Shown here: positions 52,072 through 59,594 of the stretch, in pieces
Numbering within the stretch: position 1 is the stretch's first letter
How the letters are laid out: each line of letters begins with the position of its first letter
Origin: F23-D06 sp963603365
GTDB lineage: Bacteria; Bacteroidota; Bacteroidia; Bacteroidales; WCHB1-69
Direction of reading: 5' to 3'
Assembly (NCBI GenBank): GCA_963603365.1
Contig: CAVCMI010000003.1
Span: forward strand, 65,612 to 129,611
Length of the DNA: 64,000 nucleotides
Position numbers and translations under genes: made by a program
The notes under the pieces: generated by a model
Databases searched by the model: none
What the model saw: only the letters and a program-made list of their open reading frames with translations
What the model was told of the DNA's origin: nothing

Positions 52072-53130
52072 TTAGCGGTTTCCGTACATCTTGCGGTAAT
52101 ACTCGACGTATGCGCCTGAAGTGACGTGGTCGAACCACGCCTCGTTCCCGAGATACCAATCGACGGTTTTCTCGAAGCCTTCGTCAAACTGGACGTTCGG
52201 TTTCCATCCCAGTTCTCGCTGTATCTTTGACGAGTCGATGGCATACCGCAAGTCGTGTCCGGCACGGTCGGTGACGTAGGTGATCAGGCGCTCTGATGTG
52301 CCGGCAGGTCTCCCGAGCTTGCGGTCCATTATTTCTGTCAGTTTGCGGATGAGGTCGATGTTGCGCCACTCATTGTTGCCGCCGATATTGTAGGTGGAAC
52401 CGGGCTCTGCCTTGTGGTAAATCAGGTCAATGGCTTCCGCATGGTCTTCAACGTAGAGCCAGTCGCGCACATTGATGCCCTTTCCATAGACGGGCAGCGG
52501 TTTGTTATGCTTTATGTTGTTGATGAACAAGGGTATCAGTTTTTCAGGAAACTGGTTGGGCCCGTAGTTGTTCGAGCAGTTGGAGATGACGGTCGGCATC
52601 CCGTAGGTGTCATGGTAGGCGCGCACAAAATGGTCAGCGCTGGCTTTTGCGGCAGAGTAGGGGCTGTGCGGATTGTAAGGGGTGGTCTCCGTGAAGAATC
52701 CGGTGTCTCCTAACGCGCCGTAAACCTCGTCGGTTGAAATCTGGTAAAACTTCCTGTTCTCCCAGTTGCCGTTCCAGACGGCGCGGGCAGCATTCAGAAG
52801 GTTGACGGTGCCGACCACGTTCGTGAGGACGAATTGCATGGGGTTGGTGATGGAACGGTCCACATGCGATTCGGCCGCAAGGTGGATGACCCCGTCAAAC
52901 TGACGGCTTCGGAAAAGCTCGAGCAGGAAATCCCCGTCTTCGATGTCGCCCTTTACGAAATGATAGTTCGGGCGGCTCTCAATGTCGGTAAGGTTTTCAA
53001 GATTGCCGGCGTAGGTCAGTTTGTCAAGATTGTAAATGTCGTAGCCGGGATACTTGTTTACAAAACGCCGTACGACGTGGGAACCGATGAATCCGGCGCC
53101 GCCAGTGACCAATATTGTTTTTGACGACAT
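52072..53130 (-). CDS. rfbB: dTDP-glucose 4,6-dehydratase
   Basis: RfbB makes dTDP-4-keto-6-deoxyglucose, a precursor of rhamnose and other deoxysugars. The 352-residue SDR protein has the NAD motif GGAGFIGSHVV (residues 10-20), the active-site TDEVYG and the YSAAKASADHFV motif (YxxxK). YGPNQFPEKLIPLFI is the sugar-binding loop. The other dTDP-rhamnose genes (rfbA, rfbC, rfbD) are not adjacent, which is unusual; they may lie elsewhere. Confidence 0.97.
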   Translation of the reverse strand: MSSKTILVTGGAGFIGSHVVRRFVNKYPGYDIYNLDKLTYAGNLENLTDIESRPNYHFVKGDIEDGDFLLELFRSRQFDGVIHLAAESHVDRSITNPMQFVLTNVVGTVNLLNAARAVWNGNWENRKFYQISTDEVYGALGDTGFFTETTPYNPHSPYSAAKASADHFVRAYHDTYGMPTVISNCSNNYGPNQFPEKLIPLFINNIKHNKPLPVYGKGINVRDWLYVEDHAEAIDLIYHKAEPGSTYNIGGNNEWRNIDLIRKLTEIMDRKLGRPAGTSERLITYVTDRAGHDLRYAIDSSKIQRELGWKPNVQFDEGFEKTVDWYLGNEAWFDHVTSGAYVEYYRKMYGNR

Positions 53131-53219
53131 AGTGTTCTCTATTTTTTGGTTAGTTGTAATTCACTTCATGTTTGACAGATGGCGAATATGTCAACAGACG
53201 AAGTGTGCAATTGTTGTTA

Positions 53220-54437
53220 TTATTGTCTGCTATAAGATGTATAAGACGATAAAATGTTTTCTGCCAATGCTTTAAGGTCTGTCATCTGTTCTTCTTTCAA
53301 CGATGACTTCAGGGTTACGACAGGTTTAAGCACGGGGCAGTTTGTCAAGGTGTCCAGGATTTTGAGCATGGCTTGTGCTGACTTTGGCGACCAGGTGCCG
53401 TTTTCGATGAGGGCAAAGGTGCGGTTCTGAAGTTGGTGCGCCTGCAAGTCGAGCAGCAAGGTTTCCATAGGCGGGAAAAGTCCGTTGTTGTACGTCGGGG
53501 CGGCGAGCACGATGTGTCTGCTGCGGAATGCCTCCGCTACCAGACAGGAGACATGTGTGGCGGACACGTCATACATTCGGATGTCCGTAACGCCTGCATC
53601 TGCCAACATGTTGGCCAATACGGTGGCTGCGGATGCCGTGTGGCCGTATGGAGATCCATAAAAGATTGCTATGCCTTCCGTTTCGGGAGTGTAGGTGCTC
53701 CAGAGCTGGTGTTTTCCGATGTAGTAGCCGATGTCTTCACGCCAAACAGGACCGTGCAGCGGGCAGACCATTTTGATGTCGAGCGCAGCGGCTTTTTGGA
53801 GGACTTTCTCGACATTGGGCCCGTATTTGCCCACAATGTTGGTGTAATAACGGCGCGCGTCGTCCAGCCAGTCGCGGTCAAAGTTGACCTCATCGGCAAA
53901 AAGGTTCCCGCTGAGTGCGCCGAATGTGCCGAATGCATCTGCCGAGAAGAGTATTTTCTCGGTCGACTCGTATGAGACCAGCACTTCTGGCCAGTGTACC
54001 ATTGGAGCGGCCACAAAGGTGAATGTGTGCTTCCCTGTCGTCAAGGTGTCGCCCTCTTTTACGACGAGCGGTGCGGTTTGGAATGGCATGTCGAAGAACT
54101 GTCCGATGAATTTGGCTGCGTGCGCGCTGCAGACAAGGCGCGTCTCGGGATGACGACGGATTACGGCGGCCGTCATGGCCAGATGGTCGGGCTCAACATG
54201 ATGGACGACCAGATAGTCGAGGGGGCGTCCGTCCAAGGTCGACTCCAGGTTCTCAAGGAACTGCTCGCCAACGGCATTGTCCACCGTGTCCAACAGAACG
54301 GTCTGCTCGTCAAGAAGCAGGTATGCGTTGTAGGAGACGCCGCGCGGAACGGGCATGACGTTCTCAAATAGCGCGAGCCTTCGGTCGGAGGCTCCTATGT
54401 AATAAAGGTTTTCTTTGATTTGCCTTGCAGTTGTCAT
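53220..54437 (-). CDS. A-type flavodiiron protein (FprA family)
   Basis: The 405-residue protein has an N-terminal metallo-beta-lactamase-like diiron domain with the ligand motif HxExDH (HVEPDH, residues 80-85) and a C-terminal flavodoxin domain opening IFYGSPYGHTASAATVLANML. Flavodiiron proteins reduce oxygen or nitric oxide to water or N2O with electrons from rubredoxin and protect anaerobes from oxygen. The gene is followed by rfbB and preceded by a membrane protein, with no rubredoxin gene in sight. Confidence 0.95.
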   Translation of the reverse strand: MTTARQIKENLYYIGASDRRLALFENVMPVPRGVSYNAYLLLDEQTVLLDTVDNAVGEQFLENLESTLDGRPLDYLVVHHVEPDHLAMTAAVIRRHPETRLVCSAHAAKFIGQFFDMPFQTAPLVVKEGDTLTTGKHTFTFVAAPMVHWPEVLVSYESTEKILFSADAFGTFGALSGNLFADEVNFDRDWLDDARRYYTNIVGKYGPNVEKVLQKAAALDIKMVCPLHGPVWREDIGYYIGKHQLWSTYTPETEGIAIFYGSPYGHTASAATVLANMLADAGVTDIRMYDVSATHVSCLVAEAFRSRHIVLAAPTYNNGLFPPMETLLLDLQAHQLQNRTFALIENGTWSPKSAQAMLKILDTLTNCPVLKPVVTLKSSLKEEQMTDLKALAENILSSYTSYSRQ

Positions 54438-54476
54438 GATGATGCTGATTTTGTTGTTGAAATGTGTTGATTTGTT

Positions 54477-54905
54477 TTATTTGTTTTGAATATTGTCTTT
54501 CCCGGTCTTGGTCCCGGCGAGGTCGCTGTTCTCTTTCTTCAGCACAAAGACCTCAAAAGCGGAATAGAGGAAATAGATGATGATGAATGAAATGGCGAAC
54601 CGGAGGGCGTCGGGTCTGTTCAGGACCATATAGAGCGTGAGGAAAAGCAGGCATGATAACAACTTGACCACACGCGACAGCAGATAGTTGGATACGAAAC
54701 GCTGGCTGGTCTTGCCATGGTCGTCGCGCAGCACGATGTAGATGGCAAACAAGGTGACGGCAAAGAAAAAGAGAATGATGAACGGCAATGCGGGGCTGGC
54801 ATATTCGGGGCAAAGCCATTGGAACAGGACGGAAAGCCCGGCGATTGCCGCAGAGAACACAATGATGCGGAAGGAGAATTTCTTAATGGGTATTTTTTTG
54901 CTCAT
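54477..54905 (-). CDS. Small membrane protein, AtpI-like
   Basis: The 142-residue protein has four membrane segments (about residues 12-30, 35-55, 76-94 and 100-118) and a charged tail. In many Bacteroidota a protein of this size lies between AtpZ and atpB in the ATP synthase operon and is thought to help ATP synthase assembly. Here it overlaps the end of atpZ by 4 bases, but atpB does not follow: the next gene is the flavodiiron protein. The function is inferred from position. Confidence 0.55.
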   Translation of the reverse strand: MSKKIPIKKFSFRIIVFSAAIAGLSVLFQWLCPEYASPALPFIILFFFAVTLFAIYIVLRDDHGKTSQRFVSNYLLSRVVKLLSCLLFLTLYMVLNRPDALRFAISFIIIYFLYSAFEVFVLKKENSDLAGTKTGKDNIQNK

Positions 54906-55144
54906 CTGTTGTTTTTTGTCTTTTTTTTTGGCAGTGTTTTCTTTATCAACAAATACATCGAAAGCGCAACGCCAGCCAGCGAGAGCACCACCGTAAGCAG
55001 GGGGGAAGTGCCCGCCAGCTTGTCGAGTTTGATGCCTCCGAAGACACCTGCAGCTATGAGTGCGGCCATCTCGAAGCCTAAATTGGAATAATAGGCATAC
55101 CGGTGCAGTGCGTTGTCTCGTTCGGGCGGCTTCTTGTCAGCCAT
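54902..55144 (-). CDS. AtpZ/AtpI family protein
   Basis: The 80-residue protein has two membrane segments and the sequence YYSNLGFEMAALIAAGVFGGIKLDKL, which is typical of the AtpZ/AtpI family that accompanies F-type ATP synthases and may handle Mg/Ca entry or assembly of the c-ring. It overlaps the AtpI-like gene (ATGA type) and lies 9 bases after the bactofilin gene. The Fo genes it normally precedes are absent from this place. Confidence 0.85.
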   Translation of the reverse strand: MADKKPPERDNALHRYAYYSNLGFEMAALIAAGVFGGIKLDKLAGTSPLLTVVLSLAGVALSMYLLIKKTLPKKKTKNNR

Positions 55145-55153
55145 TTGCCGGTG

Positions 55154-55540
55154 CTATTTTCCGGGTTGTGCAGCGCTTGTGACCGGGGCGCTTTTCTGGC
55201 TTTGCATCCTGCATGTGCCGGAAAACTCTGCGCCGGGCTCGATGGCGATTTTGCCGGCGATGATGTTGCCCGTAATGTTGGCGGTGGATTTCAGGGAAAT
55301 GAGGTTCGCCACATTCAGGGATTCTGTTTTTACGGAGCCTTCAATGTCAATGTTGGCGCAGGTGATGTTGCCCTCAACTTTGCCGTTGCGTCCGATGATG
55401 GCTTTGGACTTGGACACGATGTTGCCTTTCACGGTGCCGTCAATGCGGATGTCTCCGTTGGTGGCGATGTTGCCTTCGAGCATGGTGCCGTCGGCGATGA
55501 TATTAACGGATCCGGTTTCTCTGGGTTCTATTTCTTTCAT
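55154..55540 (-). CDS. Bactofilin family cytoskeletal protein
   Basis: The 128-residue protein is a bactofilin, which polymerises without nucleotide into filaments along the membrane and helps set shape or anchor wall enzymes. The beta-helix repeat pattern is clear: TMLEGNIATNGDIRIDGTVKGNI, VEGNITCANIDIEGSV, ANITGNIIAGKIAIEPGAEFSG. It sits between the SprE-like lipoprotein gene and atpZ, a neighbourhood seen in several Bacteroidota. Confidence 0.9.
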   Translation of the reverse strand: MKEIEPRETGSVNIIADGTMLEGNIATNGDIRIDGTVKGNIVSKSKAIIGRNGKVEGNITCANIDIEGSVKTESLNVANLISLKSTANITGNIIAGKIAIEPGAEFSGTCRMQSQKSAPVTSAAQPGK

Positions 55541-55578
55541 AATTGCGTGTTGTTGTATGTTATGGCTATATATTGATG

Positions 55579-58275
55579 TTAGTTTCTTCCTTCCAGATAG
55601 TTTTTCTTGAAGAAGTCGTTGTACATGTTCCGTTCCTCTGTCTTGTTGTAGAACGTGGTGTAGTTCGTGGCGGAGATGGCGAAAGGCTCGATGTTGCCGT
55701 TTGCGATGTCGGCGGAGAAGCTCTCGTTTTTGACAAGGATGTCATAGTAGTCCATTGCCGTTTCGCTGTTGGCGAATTTAGACACGGTCACCATCTGCTG
55801 GGTGTTGTTGATGTAGAAACTGGTGATGTTGAAGCGCTGGAGGCTGAAGAACGATTTGTTGAATGCGTTCAGGTTCTGCTTGACGGTCTGTATGGACAGA
55901 TTGGATGTCTTCACCAGCAGGATCAGGTAGTGCGGCTTGTCTTTCTCGAGAACGAATGAGTGAGTTGCGGTTTTCTGTGAGGCGGCGGTGCCCGGCGCAT
56001 CAGCATTGACTGCCGCATTTCCCGCTTTCTCGGCAACAGGCGCGGCGGCCGGCCCGGGCGACAGTGCTGAGAGGTGTATCCGGGCTAATGTGGCCACGTC
56101 TTCGTTCGGGAAATCATTTACGATACGGTTCAGACGGCATACAAGGGTGTCCTCATTGTAAACTTGTCCGGCAGCCACGGCGCAGAGATAACTGTATTTG
56201 GCCTTGAGGGTGGTGTCGGAACAAAGCGGGATGACCGGTTCCGACTTGCGGACCACATCTGCCCAACGCTTCAGGATGAAGTCGTCATAGACTTCGGCGT
56301 AACGGTTCTCGAATTCCATTTCGCGGGCCTTCAGCTTTTCATAGTATTTCGGGTCGTTGATGAGTTTTGCATAGTCCGTGTCCGGGTATTTGGTCAGTAT
56401 CAGCTGTTTGTAGGTCTCTGCTTTCGTTTTTTTCAGTTCCGTGTAGAGCACATAGAGCAAATAGGCGCAAGGCTGCGTGTATTCGCCGTCGGGGAATCTC
56501 TTGTAGAGAGACTCAAAAGACTCGCAGGCCTTGGGGAGGTTCTCGAGCAAGTCGCGGTAGATGTAGCCGACTTCAAAAAGATATTTGGAAATCAGTGCGT
56601 TGGATGAGTCTAAGGCTTGCTGTGTCAGAGGCAGGTCCTGCAGGTAATAAGCCTCCTTTTTAGGGTCTGTCTCCCGTTTGGGGATAGGGTTGCCGTCTTC
56701 GTCGTATTCGAGGGTGTCGGCGGCGGCATCGGGGTTGTTGAGCAGGTCGAGGTCTTCAAAGGCCAGCATTTCCTTGTTGCTGACAAACCAGTTGTCTTCG
56801 AGTTTCCGGTTGCCCCAACGGCGGTAGAAGTCCTGCTGTCCGGCGGTCACCAGCGATTGGTTGTAGAAGTACCATTTTCCGTTGGAGGAGGTTGTGTTGA
56901 TGTTGGTATATGACGCTGCGTTCTGCAGGGCGAGCATGCGTTCGGCCTCCTCGGCGGCGGCTTTGCGTTCGGCCTCCGTATAGTCGGCAATCATTTTCTG
57001 CACCCAGGTGCGGCGTTGCGCCTCGGGCATCTTCGCGATGCGCTGCAGGCTGTCCTGAAGGTCTATCTCGTCCAGCTTCAGCACCAGGTCTTTCAGTACG
57101 GTTGCTTTCTTTTTCACCCCGTCGTAGTCAGGGTAGTTCTTGGGGATGCTCAAGGTGGCGGTGTCATAGTAGTCCTGCGCCTTGCGGTATTCGTCCTCCT
57201 CAAAGTAGAGGTCGGCCAGCGTGATGCTGGAAAAGGTGCGCTGATAGGCGTTGTTGGTATAGGCGGCCACCGACTTGGCCAGATAATCCTTGCGCAGGCT
57301 GTCGTCCTCGTCAATGCGGGCTATTTCGGAGCAGGCATAGAAGATCTGGTCCTTGAAGTCCTCGTTCTTGCTCTCTTCGAGCATCTTGCCGAAACGTTTC
57401 ATGATGGCATTGCGCGACTCTTCCGTGCCGTCGTAGTTTCTGGCGATGTGCATTTGCGCGCAGAACACCATCTCGTATGTCGAAGAGCTCTTGATGACCT
57501 TGTTGAAGCAGTTCTGCGCTTCTGCCTGCTGTCCGAGTTCTTCGTACAGTTCGCCTACTATGAGGTTGAGGCGGGCTTTGAACTCCCTGTCGGGGCATGC
57601 GGCGATGGCATTGTTAAGATAGTCGATGGCTTCTTGCCTGTCGCCGTCAGGTGCGGTGAGGTGGTACTCGGCCTTGGCTGCGTTGAAGAGGAGCTTGAAA
57701 CGCTTGTTTTTCTTGTTGGTGGACAGGTAATGCAGGTTCTCGAGCTGCTCGTCTGCACTGGCAAAGTAGCCCTGGCGCATGGAGGTGCGGGCCTGCAGGA
57801 TGGCGGCGTCATTGTAGGTGTTGGACTTGGGATAGTTGTGCAGGATGTAGGACGACACGCGTTGAGCCTGTACATAGTCCTGCTTGTGAAAATAGGCCTG
57901 CCCCATCAGAAGGTAGGCGTCGTCGATGGTCTTGACGTATTCTTTCCCGCGTATCAGCATGGAGTGCTTGTATATGGACTTGGAAGCCTTTTCGATGGTG
58001 CGGTCAAGATGCGCGAGAGCGGGGGCAAGGTCCGACTTCGAGGGATAGTTATAGACAGGGAGCGTGGCGGTATAGTTGTCTTTCGACAGTTTTGACAGTT
58101 CCTCTTCAGCCTGCTTCATCGACTGCTTGCCGTTCCACAAGACATTATAACGGCAGGTGATATTGTGGTAGGCGCGGTTAGGGAAGGTGTTCTTTGATGT
58201 GGAACACCCGGTAATCCCTGCGGCCAGCACGGCAAGGAGGAGACAGAGCGTGACGGTTTTGCTTTTCAGTTTCAA
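55579..58275 (-). CDS. SprE/PorW-like TPR lipoprotein
   Basis: The 898-residue protein has a lipoprotein signal with the lipidated cysteine at residue 24 (LAAGITGC). TPR-like helical repeats cover much of residues about 40-650, and a C-terminal domain (FVLEKDKPHYLILLV, QRFNITSFYINN) that recurs in the SprE/PorW family closes it. SprE/PorW are outer-membrane-linked lipoproteins of the type IX secretion and gliding machinery. The homologue is also kept in species without that machinery, so the role is not certain. Its promoter box is at 58292-58299. Confidence 0.72.
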   Translation of the reverse strand: MKLKSKTVTLCLLLAVLAAGITGCSTSKNTFPNRAYHNITCRYNVLWNGKQSMKQAEEELSKLSKDNYTATLPVYNYPSKSDLAPALAHLDRTIEKASKSIYKHSMLIRGKEYVKTIDDAYLLMGQAYFHKQDYVQAQRVSSYILHNYPKSNTYNDAAILQARTSMRQGYFASADEQLENLHYLSTNKKNKRFKLLFNAAKAEYHLTAPDGDRQEAIDYLNNAIAACPDREFKARLNLIVGELYEELGQQAEAQNCFNKVIKSSSTYEMVFCAQMHIARNYDGTEESRNAIMKRFGKMLEESKNEDFKDQIFYACSEIARIDEDDSLRKDYLAKSVAAYTNNAYQRTFSSITLADLYFEEDEYRKAQDYYDTATLSIPKNYPDYDGVKKKATVLKDLVLKLDEIDLQDSLQRIAKMPEAQRRTWVQKMIADYTEAERKAAAEEAERMLALQNAASYTNINTTSSNGKWYFYNQSLVTAGQQDFYRRWGNRKLEDNWFVSNKEMLAFEDLDLLNNPDAAADTLEYDEDGNPIPKRETDPKKEAYYLQDLPLTQQALDSSNALISKYLFEVGYIYRDLLENLPKACESFESLYKRFPDGEYTQPCAYLLYVLYTELKKTKAETYKQLILTKYPDTDYAKLINDPKYYEKLKAREMEFENRYAEVYDDFILKRWADVVRKSEPVIPLCSDTTLKAKYSYLCAVAAGQVYNEDTLVCRLNRIVNDFPNEDVATLARIHLSALSPGPAAAPVAEKAGNAAVNADAPGTAASQKTATHSFVLEKDKPHYLILLVKTSNLSIQTVKQNLNAFNKSFFSLQRFNITSFYINNTQQMVTVSKFANSETAMDYYDILVKNESFSADIANGNIEPFAISATNYTTFYNKTEERNMYNDFFKKNYLEGRN

Positions 58276-58291
58276 AATGCTATTCTATGTT

Positions 58292-58299
58292 CAAAAATA
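58292..58299 (-). promoter_or_regulatory. Bacteroidota -7 box (TATTTTTG) for the SprE/PorW-like gene
   Basis: TATTTTTG on the minus strand lies 16 bases before the start codon, leaving a very short leader. Confidence 0.45.
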
Positions 58300-58329
58300 A
58301 TGTCTGCACTTAACGGATTGTCAGCCCTT

Positions 58330-58941
58330 TTATTTTTGCCGGTCTGAAAAATATTCGTCCAAAAGACGCTGTACGTATTTCCCGAAGACGTCGAACTCGA
58401 TGTTGACGACGGTGCCGGGCTTGATGTTGTGGAAGTTTGTGGCCGTGAAAGTGTAAGGGATGATGGCCACAGAGAAGCGTCCCTTTTCCGAATCTACAAC
58501 TGTAAGGCTGACCCCGTTGACGGAGATGGAACCTTTGGGGACGGTAAAGCTGTTCTTTTGGGGGTCGTAAGTGAAATAGAAGCGCCAGCTGCCGTCTTCA
58601 TCCACCACTTTCTCGCAAGTCGCGGTCTGGTCAACATGGCCTTGTACGATGTGCCCGTCGAACCTGCCGTCCATACGCATGCTGCGCTCCAGATTCACTT
58701 CGTAGCCTACCTGCCATTGCCCCAAGTTGGTCTTCAGCATTGTCTCTTCCATGGCGGTGACCACATACTGCCGTTTTCCCCGGTCAACTTTCACAACGGT
58801 GAGGCAGCAGCCGTCGTGGGCCATGCTTTGGTCGACGGAGAGCTGGTCTGCAAAGTCCACTTCAAGGGTGAAGTCGTAGTTTGTCCTGTCTTTTCTTATC
58901 TCAATGATTCTTCCAGTCTTTTCTATGATTCCGGTAAACAT
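58330..58941 (-). CDS. ribE: Riboflavin synthase alpha chain
   Basis: This enzyme dismutates two 6,7-dimethyl-8-ribityllumazine molecules to riboflavin. The 203-residue protein begins with the signature MFTGIIEKTG and has two tandem lumazine-binding domains, the second with GHIVQGHVDQTATC and SISVNGVSLTVVD. Length is normal. Other rib genes are not close. No FMN riboswitch is visible upstream. Confidence 0.97.
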   Translation of the reverse strand: MFTGIIEKTGRIIEIRKDRTNYDFTLEVDFADQLSVDQSMAHDGCCLTVVKVDRGKRQYVVTAMEETMLKTNLGQWQVGYEVNLERSMRMDGRFDGHIVQGHVDQTATCEKVVDEDGSWRFYFTYDPQKNSFTVPKGSISVNGVSLTVVDSEKGRFSVAIIPYTFTATNFHNIKPGTVVNIEFDVFGKYVQRLLDEYFSDRQK

Positions 58942-59021
58942 GTTCGGGATTGTTTTTTTATTGTTAAGTGTGTGGGTTGATTGTCGGAAAAAGGTTCCGG
59001 GATGTGGTTCCCCAAGGACGG

Positions 59022-59510
59022 CTATTGCCGGTCGTATTTCACCACTTCGGTGGAGAAGAAGTCAATCTGCACGCCGGCTTGTGCGAACATTTCCTCGGAT
59101 TCGGCTCCGGCGTGGTACTTGTTTGCGCACACCACCCGGGTGATGCCGCAGTTGATGATCAGCATTGCGCACACGCGGCAGGGGGTCATGCGGCAGTAGA
59201 GCGTGGCTCCGTTGAGGGAGATGCCCAGTTTGGCGGCCTGGCAGATGGCATTCTGCTCGGCATGCACGGATCGCACGCAGTGCTGCGTCACACTGCCGTC
59301 TTCGTGGACAGTACGCTTGAACTGGTGTCCTGCTTCGTCGCAGTGGGGCAGCCCCTTTGGCGATCCGACATACCCGGTCACCAGTATCTGCCTGTCGCGG
59401 ACCACTACGCACCCGCTTCGCCCGCGGTCGCAGGTGGCCCGCTTGCTGACGGTGTCGGCTATCTCCATAAAATATTCATCCCAAGAAGGACGCTTGTGTT
59501 TCTCTTCCAT
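59022..59510 (-). CDS. Deoxycytidylate/cytidine deaminase family protein
   Basis: The 162-residue zinc hydrolase resembles dCMP deaminase (ComEB type). The active site is intact: HAEQNAIC supplies the zinc histidine and the catalytic glutamate, and TPCRVCAM gives the two zinc cysteines. It converts dCMP to dUMP for thymidylate supply. It begins EEKHKRPSWDEYFMEIA, as dCMP deaminases do. Its promoter at 59530-59537 is divergent from the RarA-PorP promoter. Confidence 0.93.
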   Translation of the reverse strand: MEEKHKRPSWDEYFMEIADTVSKRATCDRGRSGCVVVRDRQILVTGYVGSPKGLPHCDEAGHQFKRTVHEDGSVTQHCVRSVHAEQNAICQAAKLGISLNGATLYCRMTPCRVCAMLIINCGITRVVCANKYHAGAESEEMFAQAGVQIDFFSTEVVKYDRQ

Positions 59511-59529
59511 TCTGCTTTTTTTTGAGTGG

Positions 59530-59537
59530 CAAAAGTA
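59530..59537 (-). promoter_or_regulatory. Bacteroidota -7 box (TACTTTTG) for the dCMP deaminase
   Basis: TACTTTTG on the minus strand is 20 bases from the start codon and 14 bases from the divergent box at 59551-59558. Confidence 0.6.
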
Positions 59538-59550
59538 GTCTTTTTTTTTC

Positions 59551-59558
59551 TATTTTTG
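59551..59558 (+). promoter_or_regulatory. Bacteroidota -7 box (TATTTTTG) for the rarA-porP gene
   Basis: TATTTTTG lies 37 bases before the TTG start at 59595. Confidence 0.65.
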
Positions 59559-59594
59559 CATTCCCTATTTTAGATATTCTAATTAGACAGCGTT

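Noticed and set aside
57016..58095. A 359-codon open frame on the plus strand within the SprE/PorW-like gene
   Set aside because: Antisense shadow of a TPR lipoprotein; low-complexity V/L/G composition and no start signal.
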